Assembly (NCBI RefSeq): GCF_026385475.1
Contig: NZ_JANIDW010000004.1
Location: 1-64,000 of the forward strand
DNA from: Bombella saccharophila
GTDB lineage: Bacteria > Pseudomonadota > Alphaproteobacteria > Acetobacterales > Acetobacteraceae
Reading direction: 5' to 3'
DNA: 64,000 nt
Both the position numbers and the translations under genes were made by a program. Position 1 is the first letter of the stretch. Every line of letters starts with the position of its first letter. The notes under the pieces were generated by a model that did not search any database, was not told the origin of the DNA, and saw only the letters and a program-made list of their open reading frames with translations. Shown in pieces: positions 30,170 through 39,080 of the stretch.

Positions 30170-31294
30170 ATGTCTACACGCCCCCTTGGCTTAGAGAGCG
30201 GCTATAATAGCTGTGTGTGGCCCGCCCTTACGCGCGCTGATGTAGCAACTCTCTTGCCTCATTGGGGCATGCATCCCGCTAAAGAGCCTATCCTCTGGCA
30301 TAGCCAGCGGCCCTTTTCTGCCTCGGCCATCATCGCGTTGCAGGATGGCCAGCATATCTTCCTCAAACGGCATGGGCGGGCTTTGCGCTCCGCCCGCACA
30401 GTGACAGAGGAACATCGCTTTGCCCAACATCTCGCAGCGCAAGGGCTAGCCGTATGCGCCCCACTCCCTATGGAGGATGGCACCACCGCCAAAGCAGAAG
30501 GGCATTATGTTTATGAGGCCTTTCCCCTCTTTACCGAGCACGATGCTTATCGCGGGCTTGAATCATGGCGGCCTTATAAAAGCACGCCCCAAGCGGCCTC
30601 TAGCGGGCGGCTCCTTGCCCAGTTACATCACGCTAGTGCGGGGTATGACGCGCCCCCGCGCCATAATCCCCCCCTCACCTCCATCCGCCATCCCCTGCTC
30701 GGGCCATCCTTAGACGATACACTCCTCCCTTGGGCAGCACAGCAAAAGGGCCTTACATCACTTTACTCCCTTGAGGATGTACGCTCTGACGTTCTGCCCC
30801 TTTTAGAGCCATTTCATCAGGCCTTACGCCCCCTCTTACCGCATGACCGCCCCCTTTGGGGACATGGTGATTGGCATGGGGCAAATCTCTTATGGCAGAA
30901 TGAGGGGCAAGACCTCACCGCCGTGCGTATCTTCGATTTCGGCATGTGTGACCAAACCAGTGCCGCTTTTGACCTCGCTGTAGCGATAGAGCGTAGCTTC
31001 ATTAGCTGGCTCGCCCCTGACGGCTCCCCCACCGTGCATGAGGAGCAGCTACGCGCCTTCCTCCACGCTTATGATGCCCAACGCCCAAGAAGCCTCGTAG
31101 AACGACACCTCACAGCACGCTGGCTCCCCCTCTGCCATGTGACCTTTGCCCTCTCTGAAACGGCTTATTACGGCCATACGCTCCATAACCAAGCAGCGGC
31201 AGAGATTTCTTGGCGGGATTATCTCATCGGCCATGCAGAATGGTTCCATTCCCCCACAGGGCGTACCCTCCTAAGCATGTTGGAGGCATGTTAA
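30170..31294 (+). CDS. Aminoglycoside-phosphotransferase-fold kinase, probable thiamine kinase
   Basis: A 374-residue small-molecule kinase of the APH/choline-kinase fold. The catalytic loop is seen as WGHGDWHGANLLW (near residue 230) and the metal-binding motif as IFDFGMCDQ. The ATP-binding lysine region is HIFLKRHGRALRSARTV. It starts at ATG 30170, 2 bases after the receptor stop; a TTG 6 bases earlier is in frame. Lying between a riboswitch-controlled receptor and a PnuT-type transporter, it most likely phosphorylates incoming thiamine and traps it. This fits known operons where thiamine kinases accompany PnuT; homoserine or another substrate cannot be excluded from sequence alone. Confidence 0.75.
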   Translation: MSTRPLGLESGYNSCVWPALTRADVATLLPHWGMHPAKEPILWHSQRPFSASAIIALQDGQHIFLKRHGRALRSARTVTEEHRFAQHLAAQGLAVCAPLPMEDGTTAKAEGHYVYEAFPLFTEHDAYRGLESWRPYKSTPQAASSGRLLAQLHHASAGYDAPPRHNPPLTSIRHPLLGPSLDDTLLPWAAQQKGLTSLYSLEDVRSDVLPLLEPFHQALRPLLPHDRPLWGHGDWHGANLLWQNEGQDLTAVRIFDFGMCDQTSAAFDLAVAIERSFISWLAPDGSPTVHEEQLRAFLHAYDAQRPRSLVERHLTARWLPLCHVTFALSETAYYGHTLHNQAAAEISWRDYLIGHAEWFHSPTGRTLLSMLEAC

Positions 31295-31834
31295 ATGATG
31301 GAGCTTATCGCTGCATGCTTTAGTGCAAGTGGGGTATGGCTAACCGCCCAACGCTGCCTCATCGGCTGGCCAATTTCCCTCCTAGCGACCTTTCTTTATG
31401 GCTGGGTCTTTTTCCATGCCCGCCTTTATGCCGATACCATATTGCAAGGGGTGTTTAGCCTCACCATCCTTTATGGCTGGGCTTTATGGGCACGGGATAA
31501 AGCACGGCAAAACACCCTCCCGCCCCAGCCGCTGGCCCTCAAAAAAGCCATCATAGAGACGCTTGGCTTTTTTATCCTCTCCACCTTATGGGTTATAGCC
31601 CTGCGCTGTTGGAGTGACGACCCAGCCCCCCTCCTTGATGGCGGCCTAAGCGGGGCCAGCTTACTCGCCCAATTATGGACCGCACGGCGGCACCGCATAA
31701 GCTGGCTGCTCTGGGCAGGGATTGATGTAATTTATACAGGGCTTTTCTTCAGCCGTTCGCTCAGCATTACCGCTTTGCTTTACGGGGGCTATACCCTTCT
31801 CGGCCTCTATGGCTATTGGCGGTGGAAGGCCTAA
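31295..31834 (+). CDS. pnuT: PnuC/PnuT-family inner-membrane transporter, probably for thiamine
   Basis: A 179-residue membrane protein with about six to seven hydrophobic helices. It has the PnuC-family patterns WPISLLATFLYGWVFFHARL and DVIYTGLFF (near residue 145) and ends in the short aromatic tail GLYGYWRWKA. The family facilitates uptake of NMN riboside, riboflavin or thiamine, and substrate is usually predicted from regulation. The TPP riboswitch at the head of the operon points to thiamine. Its ATG directly follows the kinase stop (TAAATG), so the three genes are translationally coupled. In this family transport is driven by phosphorylation of the substrate, which suits the adjacent kinase. 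Confidence 0.85.
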   Translation: MMELIAACFSASGVWLTAQRCLIGWPISLLATFLYGWVFFHARLYADTILQGVFSLTILYGWALWARDKARQNTLPPQPLALKKAIIETLGFFILSTLWVIALRCWSDDPAPLLDGGLSGASLLAQLWTARRHRISWLLWAGIDVIYTGLFFSRSLSITALLYGGYTLLGLYGYWRWKA

Positions 31835-31848
31835 AAAGCGACGACCCT

Positions 31849-32208
31849 TTATTGGGTCATCCGGTCCAACTCCTCAGGGGTGAGACGCTGAATCCGCACC
31901 GCTTTACCTGTGGAATCATAATAGACAATCGCCGCACCGCGCCGCTCGGCATAGCCGTCAGGCACGCCACTCTTTTTACGAAAAATCAACCGCCCATGCT
32001 CTGGCTGAATCGTCACCTCATCCCCGCGTGGGACAAAATGGAACATGCTGTAATCAGCATGAACACGCGGCAAGCTGGTTTTGGGCATGGGCTTACGCAC
32101 AACACTATCTAGCCCATCAGCCCCATCATCAGCATAACTAAGCCCCGCACTGCCTATCATCAGGGCCATCAGCCCTAGCCCTAAACCGAGCGTCTTTACC
32201 AAACCCAT
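31849..32208 (-). CDS. Small exported protein of unknown function
   Basis: A 119-residue protein with an N-terminal signal peptide (MGLVKTLGLGLGLMALMIGSA, then LSYA|DD) and a mature part resembling small DUF2782-type periplasmic proteins: residues about 60-119 contain GDEVTIQPEHGRLIFRKK and end in RIQRLTPEELDRM. I start at the ATG at 32208 because GGAGAGAGG lies just upstream; the longer frame would overlap the efflux gene more. It is last in the efflux directon, beginning inside the end of the outer-membrane channel gene. No function can be given. Confidence 0.7.
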   Translation of the reverse strand: MGLVKTLGLGLGLMALMIGSAGLSYADDGADGLDSVVRKPMPKTSLPRVHADYSMFHFVPRGDEVTIQPEHGRLIFRKKSGVPDGYAERRGAAIVYYDSTGKAVRIQRLTPEELDRMTQ

Positions 32209-32245
32209 TGCCTCTCTCCTCACCCACCGCAATGCGGCGCGTACG

Positions 32246-33712
32246 TTACTTCTGCCCTTGGCTCTTACGACTCCACCCCCCACCTAATGCACGATAAAGG
32301 GTTACCATATTTTGGAACCGTGCCGCCTCCACAACAATACGGCTCTGCTGGGCTTGGTAAAGCTGACGCTCCTGCACCAAGGTGGTTAGATAATTATCGA
32401 TCCCCGCATGATAGCGCATCCGGGCGAGGTCGTAAGCCCATTGGGTTTGTGTCTCTAAAACAACCATATGCTCATCTTGCCGGCGATAAGTCTCCCGCGC
32501 TGTCAACGCATCGGATACTTCTCGAAATGCCGATTGCACGGCTTTTTGATATTGCGCCACATTCTGCGCAAGCCTTGCTTTTGCTGTCCGTAAGTTCCCC
32601 TGATTCACACCCCATGTGAGCAAGGGGATGCTTATATTAGGGGAGACACCCCATGTTTCGGCCAAATGGCTAAAGAGCTTGCGAAATTGCAGCGAGCTTG
32701 TCCCCTCATTCGCTGTAAGGGTTACCCGTGGGAAGAAGGCCGCCCGCGCCGCACCAACGGAGGCATTCGCCCCCAATAGCAGATGCTCTGCAGCCATAAT
32801 ATCAGGCCGTTGCTCTAAAAGGTCGGACGGCAAACCCGCCGGTAATTCCGCAATCATCGTTTGTCGGCCCATCGGCAAAGCCGGGGGCAGATTCGCCGGC
32901 AAGGGCGTGCCGACTAAAAGTTGTAAGGAATGTTCATCATCAGCAACGGCCCGCGTCTCTTTCTCCTCATCAGAGCGTGCTTGCTCTAACTCCGCCGCAC
33001 TTTGGGCGAGAGTGAGCGCATCTAACTCATCATGCTTAAACTTAAGGTCATTCAACCGCCATGTATCGGCCCGCGTCCGCGCTGTATTGCGCGCAAGGTC
33101 TAGCAATCGTTTATCAGCCAACCATTGAATATATGTACTTGCCACCTGCGAAACTGTCGTCAGCCACAGGTTACGCAGATTCTCAGCCGCACTTAATGTT
33201 TGCTCCTGCTGGGCGCGCGCCATATTGCGAATACGCCCCCATAGGTCAATCTCATAAGATGAGAACCCAATGGATGTCTGATAAAAACGCAATGTAGAAA
33301 TTGAGCGACCAGAACCCGGCGCAAAGGCAAAGCCCGCCGTATCCGATGGCCCCACATATTGGGCTCCCCCACCAGCCGAAATGGTCGGGAAAAGGGCGGC
33401 ATTCTGTACTTGATACTGCCCACGCTCTGCCGCGACTGCCGCCATCTGCGCGGCGAGGTCTCGGTTATTGGTCAAAGCCAGAGTGATAAGGGCCTTTAAG
33501 CGGGGGTCTGTAAAGAAATCCTCCCACCCAAGGTCGGAGACACGCTGATGTACCGGCTGGCCAGGTTTTAACTCCGCATCGGCTGGGTATTTCTGTGCAA
33601 CGGCGGGGTCTGGGCGGTGATATTTCGGGGATAAATTGCACGAGGCAAGCAGCATACTGCCCACAGCCATCACCCCGTAAGTGAGGCTCCGTTTTGTGCT
33701 ATAAAGGCTCAT
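32246..33712 (-). CDS. RND efflux outer-membrane channel lipoprotein (OprM/NodT family)
   Basis: TolC-type trimeric exit duct, 488 residues. The N terminus carries a signal peptide and the lipobox SMLLASC, followed by NLSPKYHRP. Two outer-membrane-efflux repeats follow (about residues 75-270 and 290-480), with LRNLWLTTVSQVASTYIQ and the second-repeat region EQRPDIMAAEHLLLGANASV. It overlaps the RND pump gene by 4 bases, so the tripartite pump is made from one operon in the order adaptor, pump, channel. Confidence 0.93.
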   Translation of the reverse strand: MSLYSTKRSLTYGVMAVGSMLLASCNLSPKYHRPDPAVAQKYPADAELKPGQPVHQRVSDLGWEDFFTDPRLKALITLALTNNRDLAAQMAAVAAERGQYQVQNAALFPTISAGGGAQYVGPSDTAGFAFAPGSGRSISTLRFYQTSIGFSSYEIDLWGRIRNMARAQQEQTLSAAENLRNLWLTTVSQVASTYIQWLADKRLLDLARNTARTRADTWRLNDLKFKHDELDALTLAQSAAELEQARSDEEKETRAVADDEHSLQLLVGTPLPANLPPALPMGRQTMIAELPAGLPSDLLEQRPDIMAAEHLLLGANASVGAARAAFFPRVTLTANEGTSSLQFRKLFSHLAETWGVSPNISIPLLTWGVNQGNLRTAKARLAQNVAQYQKAVQSAFREVSDALTARETYRRQDEHMVVLETQTQWAYDLARMRYHAGIDNYLTTLVQERQLYQAQQSRIVVEAARFQNMVTLYRALGGGWSRKSQGQK

Positions 33713-36700
33713 GCTTGGCCTCCTTCCTGCCCAGCTTCATGCCGCTCTGAAAGACGTTTGACGCGAAAAAGCCGCAGCACCACGACAAAAAAGATGGGGA
33801 CGAAATACACAGCCAACACCGTTGCCGTAATCATCCCCCCGACAACGCAGGTCCCAATCGCTACACGCGCCGCAGCCCCGGCCCCGGTGGCAATCGCCAA
33901 AGGAAACACACCGCATACAAAGGCGATAGAGGTCATCAAAATAGGGCGTAAACGCTCTTGCCCCGCTTTCAACACAGCCTCTTCTAACGTATCGCCGCTT
34001 TCATAAAAGGCCTTGGCGAATTCAACTATCAGAATGGCGTTTTTGACAGCTAGCCCAACAGTGGTCAGCAACCCGACTTGGAAATACACATCATTGCTCA
34101 GCCCTCGCCATAGGGTGGAGGCAATCGCCCCTAAGACACCCAAAGGCAGCACCAGCAATACGGAGAAAGGAATCGCCCAACTTTCATACAAAGCAGCAAG
34201 GCAGAGCAAAATCACAATCACTGCCAGCGCGTAAAGCGGCCCTGTAGCATTGCCAGAGGCTAATTGCTCAAAAGTGAGACCTGTCCATTCATGCCCGACG
34301 CCGGGGGGCAGCGTTTTTAGGATGGCCTCTATCTCCGCAACGGCACGACCAGCACTTACCCCTGCCGCAGGCACACCCTGAATCTCGTAAGAATTAAGGC
34401 CGTTATAATTCTCCACCTTCTGCGGCCCTACAATCCAATGGCCAGAGGCAAAAGCGTTAAAGGGCACTAACTCGCCAAGATTATTGCGGATATACCAGCG
34501 ATTGAGGTCTTCTGGCCTCATGCGGGCAAAAGATTCACCTTGGATATATACCTGTTTTACACGGTCATTCCGGGTGAATTGATTCACATAAATCGAGCCT
34601 AAAGCCCCCTGAATGGTCGTATTAATATCCTCGTTGGTAATGCCCTGCGCGTTAGCTTTCTCACGGTTTAAGTCCAACACAAATTGCGGCGCATCTTCCA
34701 ACCCCATTGGGCGCACAGCAGTAAGCAGAGGGTTCTTCTTCGCTTCATCAAGCAGTTTATTACGCGCCGCAAGGAAGGCTTGATGGCCAATATGACCGTT
34801 ATCCTCAAGCTCTAAGTCAAAGCCAGTCGCATTACCAAGCTCCATCACAGCAGGGGGATTAAGAGCATAAATCTGCGCCGCAGGGTCACCAGCAAAATGC
34901 TTCATGATCTCACTAGCAATCGCCATGCTGGAATGTTTATAGCCCGGTCGCTTATCCCATGGCTTCAGCCGGATAAAGAACGCCCCAGCATTTTGCCCCT
35001 GCCCTGCAAAGCTAAAGCCATTCATCGTAAAAACAGATTCAACATCATGGCTATATGTTTTTAGTACATAATCGGTGATGCGATGGTTAATCACCCCCAT
35101 CTGTGCATCAGTAGCCCCTGGTGGTGTACTAATCTGCCCAAAAATAAGGGCTTGGTCCTCATCAGGTAAGAAGCCTGTTGGAACCTTAATGAACATATAG
35201 CCCACAAGCAGCGTTAGGCCTAAAAACACTAACATCGCCGGGAGACGTAAACGCAATAAATGCCGCACCCCGCCTATATAGCGATGCGTTAGCCACTCAA
35301 AGCCATTATTAAACCAGATCGCTGGGCGAAAATGGACCTCATGATTGGTTGGCTTTAACATCGTAGCGCAAAGAGAGGGTGTCATAATCATCGCTACGAG
35401 GACGGACAACCACATAGCCGCCACAACCGTGATGGAGAATTGCCGGTAAATCACCCCGGTGGACCCACCAAAAGCGGCCATAGGTAAAAAGACCGCTGTA
35501 AGGACCAACACAATCCCCACCAACGCGCCGGAGATTTCATCCATCGATTCACGCGCAGCCTCACGCGGGGGGAGATGCTTCTCGCTCATCACACGTTCGA
35601 CATTCTCCACCACCACGATGGCATCATCCACCAATAGCCCCACTGCGAGGACCATAGCCAACATCGTCAAGGTGTTGATGCTGTACCCCATGATGGACAG
35701 CAACCCAAACGTCCCCAGCAACACCACCGGCACGGCGATGGTCGGGATTAATGTCGCGCGGAAATTTTGAAGAAAGACGAGCATCACGACAAAAACCAGA
35801 ATGATGGCTTCCACCAATGTCTCAATCACTTCCTCAATCGAGTGCGTGATGAAAGGCTCCGTATCCAGCGGGTAAACCACCTTCACCCCTTTAGGGAAGA
35901 ACTGGGAGAGGTGATTAATCTCCGCGCGCACGGCATCTTCTGTCACCATCTGGTTCGCCCCGGGGGCGAGCTTGAGGGCTAGGGCTGTGGCGGGTTCATT
36001 ATTATACCGGGATGTGAAATTATAGCTCTGTGAGCCTAGCTCCACACGCCCAATATCGCGCATCCGCACTTGGCTGCCATCTTGTTGGACCTTCAGCAGC
36101 ATATCGCTAAATTGCGCCGGGTCTGTCAGGCGGACAGGACCGATGATAGTGGCATCAAACCCTACAGATTTTTGTGCTGGTAGGCCGCCTAGCTCCCCTG
36201 AGGCAACCTGAATATTCTGATTCTGCACCGCATGCTGTACATCAGCAACTGTCAGGCCATATTTATACAGCTTATCAGGGTCCATCCAAATACGCATGGC
36301 ATATTCGGAGCCAAAGAGCGTATGGTCCCCCACCCCAGAAATACGCGAGAGAGGGTCCATCACGTTAGAGGCCACGTAATCGGAAAGATCCTTCCCGCTC
36401 ATGCTGCCATCAGTGGAGATAAAGCCAATCACCATCATAAAGTTCTTGGCAGCCTTTGTGACACTCAAACCTTGATTGACCACTTCCGGCGGAAGGCGCG
36501 GTTGGGCAAGCTGTAATTTATTTTGCACCTGCACCTGAGCAATATCGGGGCTTGTCCCTTGCTCAAAGGTTAGGTCAATTTCCATATGCCCATTGCCGTA
36601 AGACTGTGCCGATAGATACTCCAAATGGTCCAACCCGGACATTTGTTGGAGAATCGGCTGCACCACCGTGTTATTCACCGTATCGGCAGAGGCCCCGGGG

Positions 36701-36852
36701 TCATCCACCGCAACGGCAATTTGCGGTGGGGCAATCGTAGGATATTGGGCAATCGGCATACGGGTGATGGAGACACCACCCACAAGCATAATAATCAGCC
36801 CAACCACCCACGCAAAAACAGGGCGGTCGATAAAGAAACGCGATAAAGACAT
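33709..36852 (-). CDS. RND multidrug efflux pump, inner-membrane subunit (AcrB type)
   Basis: Proton-driven hydrophobic/amphiphilic exporter of the HAE1 family, 1047 residues. Twelve membrane spans with two large periplasmic loops fit the sequence. The proton-relay aspartates are D409 and D410 in GLLVDDAIVVVENV, and the partner lysine is in GLAVKNAILIVEFA near residue 940. The N terminus MSLSRFFIDRPVFAWV is typical. Gene order adaptor-pump-channel is as in mexAB-oprM. Substrates cannot be predicted. A palindromic operator and TetR-family gene lie upstream of the operon. Confidence 0.95.
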   Translation of the reverse strand: MSLSRFFIDRPVFAWVVGLIIMLVGGVSITRMPIAQYPTIAPPQIAVAVDDPGASADTVNNTVVQPILQQMSGLDHLEYLSAQSYGNGHMEIDLTFEQGTSPDIAQVQVQNKLQLAQPRLPPEVVNQGLSVTKAAKNFMMVIGFISTDGSMSGKDLSDYVASNVMDPLSRISGVGDHTLFGSEYAMRIWMDPDKLYKYGLTVADVQHAVQNQNIQVASGELGGLPAQKSVGFDATIIGPVRLTDPAQFSDMLLKVQQDGSQVRMRDIGRVELGSQSYNFTSRYNNEPATALALKLAPGANQMVTEDAVRAEINHLSQFFPKGVKVVYPLDTEPFITHSIEEVIETLVEAIILVFVVMLVFLQNFRATLIPTIAVPVVLLGTFGLLSIMGYSINTLTMLAMVLAVGLLVDDAIVVVENVERVMSEKHLPPREAARESMDEISGALVGIVLVLTAVFLPMAAFGGSTGVIYRQFSITVVAAMWLSVLVAMIMTPSLCATMLKPTNHEVHFRPAIWFNNGFEWLTHRYIGGVRHLLRLRLPAMLVFLGLTLLVGYMFIKVPTGFLPDEDQALIFGQISTPPGATDAQMGVINHRITDYVLKTYSHDVESVFTMNGFSFAGQGQNAGAFFIRLKPWDKRPGYKHSSMAIASEIMKHFAGDPAAQIYALNPPAVMELGNATGFDLELEDNGHIGHQAFLAARNKLLDEAKKNPLLTAVRPMGLEDAPQFVLDLNREKANAQGITNEDINTTIQGALGSIYVNQFTRNDRVKQVYIQGESFARMRPEDLNRWYIRNNLGELVPFNAFASGHWIVGPQKVENYNGLNSYEIQGVPAAGVSAGRAVAEIEAILKTLPPGVGHEWTGLTFEQLASGNATGPLYALAVIVILLCLAALYESWAIPFSVLLVLPLGVLGAIASTLWRGLSNDVYFQVGLLTTVGLAVKNAILIVEFAKAFYESGDTLEEAVLKAGQERLRPILMTSIAFVCGVFPLAIATGAGAAARVAIGTCVVGGMITATVLAVYFVPIFFVVVLRLFRVKRLSERHEAGQEGGQA

Positions 36853-36858
36853 ACGCTC

Positions 36859-38034
36859 TTACTCCAGCCCCAGCTCGGCTTTATCGGCTTCATGAGGCTT
36901 TACTGTACCTTCGGCCCGTATCTTCTGTAGCCCAGAGATAACCACAGCCTCTCCCTCACTCAGCCCATGTAAAACGTGCCAATTAGCCCCTATGGTCTGC
37001 CCCACCGTCACCATCCGCAAATGAACATGATTTTGTTTATCCACCACCATGACATAAGGCTCTGCTTTATGAGTCCTCTGCACCGCTAATTGAGGCACAA
37101 GGAGCGCGTTAGGGTCGCTGCCCTCCTTAATATGGGCATGCACGAACATCCCCGGCAAAAGCAATTTATCAGGGTTAGGCATCACCCCGCGTAGGACCAA
37201 TGTCCCTGTTGCTGGGTCCACCGTGACTTCAGAAAGTTCTAGCTGGCCTGTATGCCCATAAAGAGAGCCATCAGGCAGCTCTACCGTTACAGCAGCATCA
37301 TTACCTTTACGCTCTAACTGACCAGAGGCCAGCTCCCGCCGTAGACGTATCATATCTTCTGCAGCGAGATTCACATCCACATAGATAGGGTCTAACCGGG
37401 TCACAACCGCAATCGCATCACTCTGATTCGCCGTTACCAGCATCCCTGCTGTGTAAAGCGTCCGACCAATGCGCCCATCAATCGGGGCATAAACATGCGT
37501 ATAGTTAAGATTAACCTGCGCACTCTCCACCGCAGCTTGGCTCTGCACAACCTCTGCATCCGCTTGCCGTGCTGTCGCCAGGGCATCATCATATTCCTGC
37601 CGACTTACCGCTCGCGCGCCCACAAGGGATTTATACCGCCGCAACTGCGCATGAGCACGAATGGCACTCGCCTGCGCTTCCATCAACCGTCCACGCGCTT
37701 GGTCATACGCCGCTTGGAAGGGAGCAATGTAAATCTGGAATAATTGCTGCCCAGCTTTAACGTCTTTCCCCTCCTCAAACATACGCTCGACCAACACGCC
37801 ACCAACCTGCGGGCGAATCTGTGCTTGCTCATAGGCTTCCACACGGCCGGGGAGGGAGGTCTCCATCGGGACATTTTGCTTATGCAAGGTCACCACAGCG
37901 ACCTCTTGCACGGCAGCCTTATGCGGGGCCTTTTTCTGACAGCCCGCTAAAAAGGTGGTGCCTAGTAACATTGTCCCGCCCAAAAGAGCCATACGAGACA
38001 AACAAACAGCCGGAAACACGCGACATATGGACAT
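36859..38034 (-). CDS. RND efflux periplasmic adaptor (membrane fusion protein)
   Basis: Links the inner-membrane pump to the outer channel. A lipoprotein of 391 residues from the ATG at 38034 (MSICRVFPAVCLSRMALLGG), with lipobox FLAGC near residue 31. Then come the barrel-sandwich region (VEAYEQAQIRPQVGGVLVER), alpha-hairpin, and YAPIDGRIGRTLYTAGMLV. The open frame extends 147 bases upstream, but that part would read through the promoter/operator and gives no signal sequence, so I reject it. First gene of the efflux operon. Confidence 0.92.
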   Translation of the reverse strand: MSICRVFPAVCLSRMALLGGTMLLGTTFLAGCQKKAPHKAAVQEVAVVTLHKQNVPMETSLPGRVEAYEQAQIRPQVGGVLVERMFEEGKDVKAGQQLFQIYIAPFQAAYDQARGRLMEAQASAIRAHAQLRRYKSLVGARAVSRQEYDDALATARQADAEVVQSQAAVESAQVNLNYTHVYAPIDGRIGRTLYTAGMLVTANQSDAIAVVTRLDPIYVDVNLAAEDMIRLRRELASGQLERKGNDAAVTVELPDGSLYGHTGQLELSEVTVDPATGTLVLRGVMPNPDKLLLPGMFVHAHIKEGSDPNALLVPQLAVQRTHKAEPYVMVVDKQNHVHLRMVTVGQTIGANWHVLHGLSEGEAVVISGLQKIRAEGTVKPHEADKAELGLE

Positions 38035-38133
38035 AAATGACACTGGCTCTCTTAGGAAAATCAAACTAAAACTATCTAGCAGGCAAACCGCGTTACCTGC
38101 ATCACTCGTCTCATACAAGGAGTGGTAATGATA

Positions 38134-38157
38134 AATGGAAACTAACCAGTTTCCATT
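38134..38157. promoter_or_regulatory. Perfect palindromic operator upstream of the efflux operon
   Basis: AATGGAAACT, four bases, then AGTTTCCATT: a perfect 10+10 bp inverted repeat. It overlaps the proposed efflux -10 element and lies between the efflux adaptor and the divergent TetR-family gene. Size and symmetry fit a TetR-family repressor site. Confidence 0.8.
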
Positions 38158-38168
38158 CACAAGGTCAA
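38140..38168 (-). promoter_or_regulatory. Proposed promoter of the RND efflux operon
   Basis: On the minus strand TTGACC (38163-38168) and TTAGTT (38140-38145) are 17 bases apart. The palindrome at 38134-38157 covers the -10 and most of the spacer, so a bound repressor would block RNA polymerase. Confidence 0.5.
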
Positions 38169-38288
38169 GCCTATAATCCATAAAAAAGGTGCGCTATAAC
38201 CCTTTATACGCGTAACAGGGCTTAGCAGCCTTACACATATTGTACCTGACGCTGTGTCTTTTAACCTTGTAGGAGTGTGGTGCCATTT

Positions 38289-38297
38289 CCCCCCCCC
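38289..38297 (+). repeat. C9 homopolymer at the 5' end of the TetR-family gene
   Basis: Nine C in a row, immediately before an ATG that is out of frame with the TetR reading frame. GTG codons behind AGGAG lie just upstream. A one-base length change would join such a start to the full helix-turn-helix frame (see the regulator entry). Confidence 0.9.
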
Positions 38298-38344
38298 ATG
38301 ATACAGACCGCCGCAGGACAATCCTGAAAGTAGCCTGTGCTCTG

Positions 38345-38896
38345 TTGCAAAAACAAGGCTACCATCACACCACAATGGACCATATCGCCCATCACGCAGG
38401 GATGTCCAAAAAGACACTCTATCTCTTTTTTCCGTCCAAACGGACACTCATAGAGCAACTTATTTTAGAAGAATTATTTCCCCCTTTAACCCCAGCCCCC
38501 CTGCCACAAAACAGTGTTGAGTCTCAATTACGGGAAATAATCTTCCAAATGGCTGAAATTTTCCTCTGTGAAAAACGCCTCAGCCTTCTCCGCACAATTA
38601 TTGGGGAAACAAACCGCTCCCCCTCCATCCAACAGCTCATGACAGAGCTTTTTCACCTCGCAGGCAGTAAAACGAATATACAAAACTGGCTACAAGCCCA
38701 AAAGGAGGCAGGCACCCTCACCTTCGCTAATGCCACCGATGCCGCCGATCATCTCTTTGGCTTGACCATTGGCGGGCCAATGCTCTCCCGCCTCGCCCAT
38801 TGCGGAGCCGCACGCAACAAGGCCGATTTGCAGCGTTATTTAGAAGAAGGATTGCGCATTTTCCTACATGGCTGCACCCCTCTCCCCCTGTCATAA
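38345..38896 (+). CDS. TetR-family regulator, 5' end unresolved
   Basis: Likely repressor of the adjacent RND efflux operon. The helix-turn-helix is seen in TMDHIAHHAGMSKKTLYLFF, and a variable ligand domain follows. The coordinates use the only standard in-frame start (TTG 38345), but that would delete the first helix of the DNA-binding domain. The same frame is open back to 38273 and encodes DTDRRRTILKVACALLQKQG, exactly the missing family helix, yet it has no ATG, GTG or TTG. The C9 tract at 38289 lies there. With ten C, the GTG at 38277 or 38280, behind AGGAG, would be in frame; with eight, the GTG at 38275. So the gene is phase-variable, carries an indel or sequence error, or uses a rare start such as ATT at 38285. 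Confidence 0.75.
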   Translation: MQKQGYHHTTMDHIAHHAGMSKKTLYLFFPSKRTLIEQLILEELFPPLTPAPLPQNSVESQLREIIFQMAEIFLCEKRLSLLRTIIGETNRSPSIQQLMTELFHLAGSKTNIQNWLQAQKEAGTLTFANATDAADHLFGLTIGGPMLSRLAHCGAARNKADLQRYLEEGLRIFLHGCTPLPLS

Positions 38897-38959
38897 AAAC
38901 AGCTTATTATTACGCCTCTGTAATTGGTTATTAAAATCTCGCTTTACCAGTATCATCCA

Positions 38960-38988
38960 TTGGCAAAGCCTTGATGGTTAGCTATAGA
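38960..38988 (+). promoter_or_regulatory. Possible promoter of the amino-acid permease
   Basis: TTGGCA at 38960 and TATAGA at 38983 with a 17-base spacer, about 90 bases before the permease ATG. Good spacing and agreement with the sigma-70 pattern. Confidence 0.5.
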
Positions 38989-39080
38989 ATCTATTCGTAT
39001 AACACATAGCAGACCATACAGGAGCGAAACTCTAGCCCCCCGTACCCCCCGCCGCAAACCGCCCATTGCAGGATGATCGC

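Noticed and set aside
31840-31862. Small hairpin GACCC-TTTATT-GGGTC between pnuT and the next gene
   Set aside because: Five base pairs, no T-run; too weak to call a terminator.
38035-38181. N-terminal extension of the efflux adaptor
   Set aside because: It would translate the promoter and operator region and separates the signal peptide from the start.
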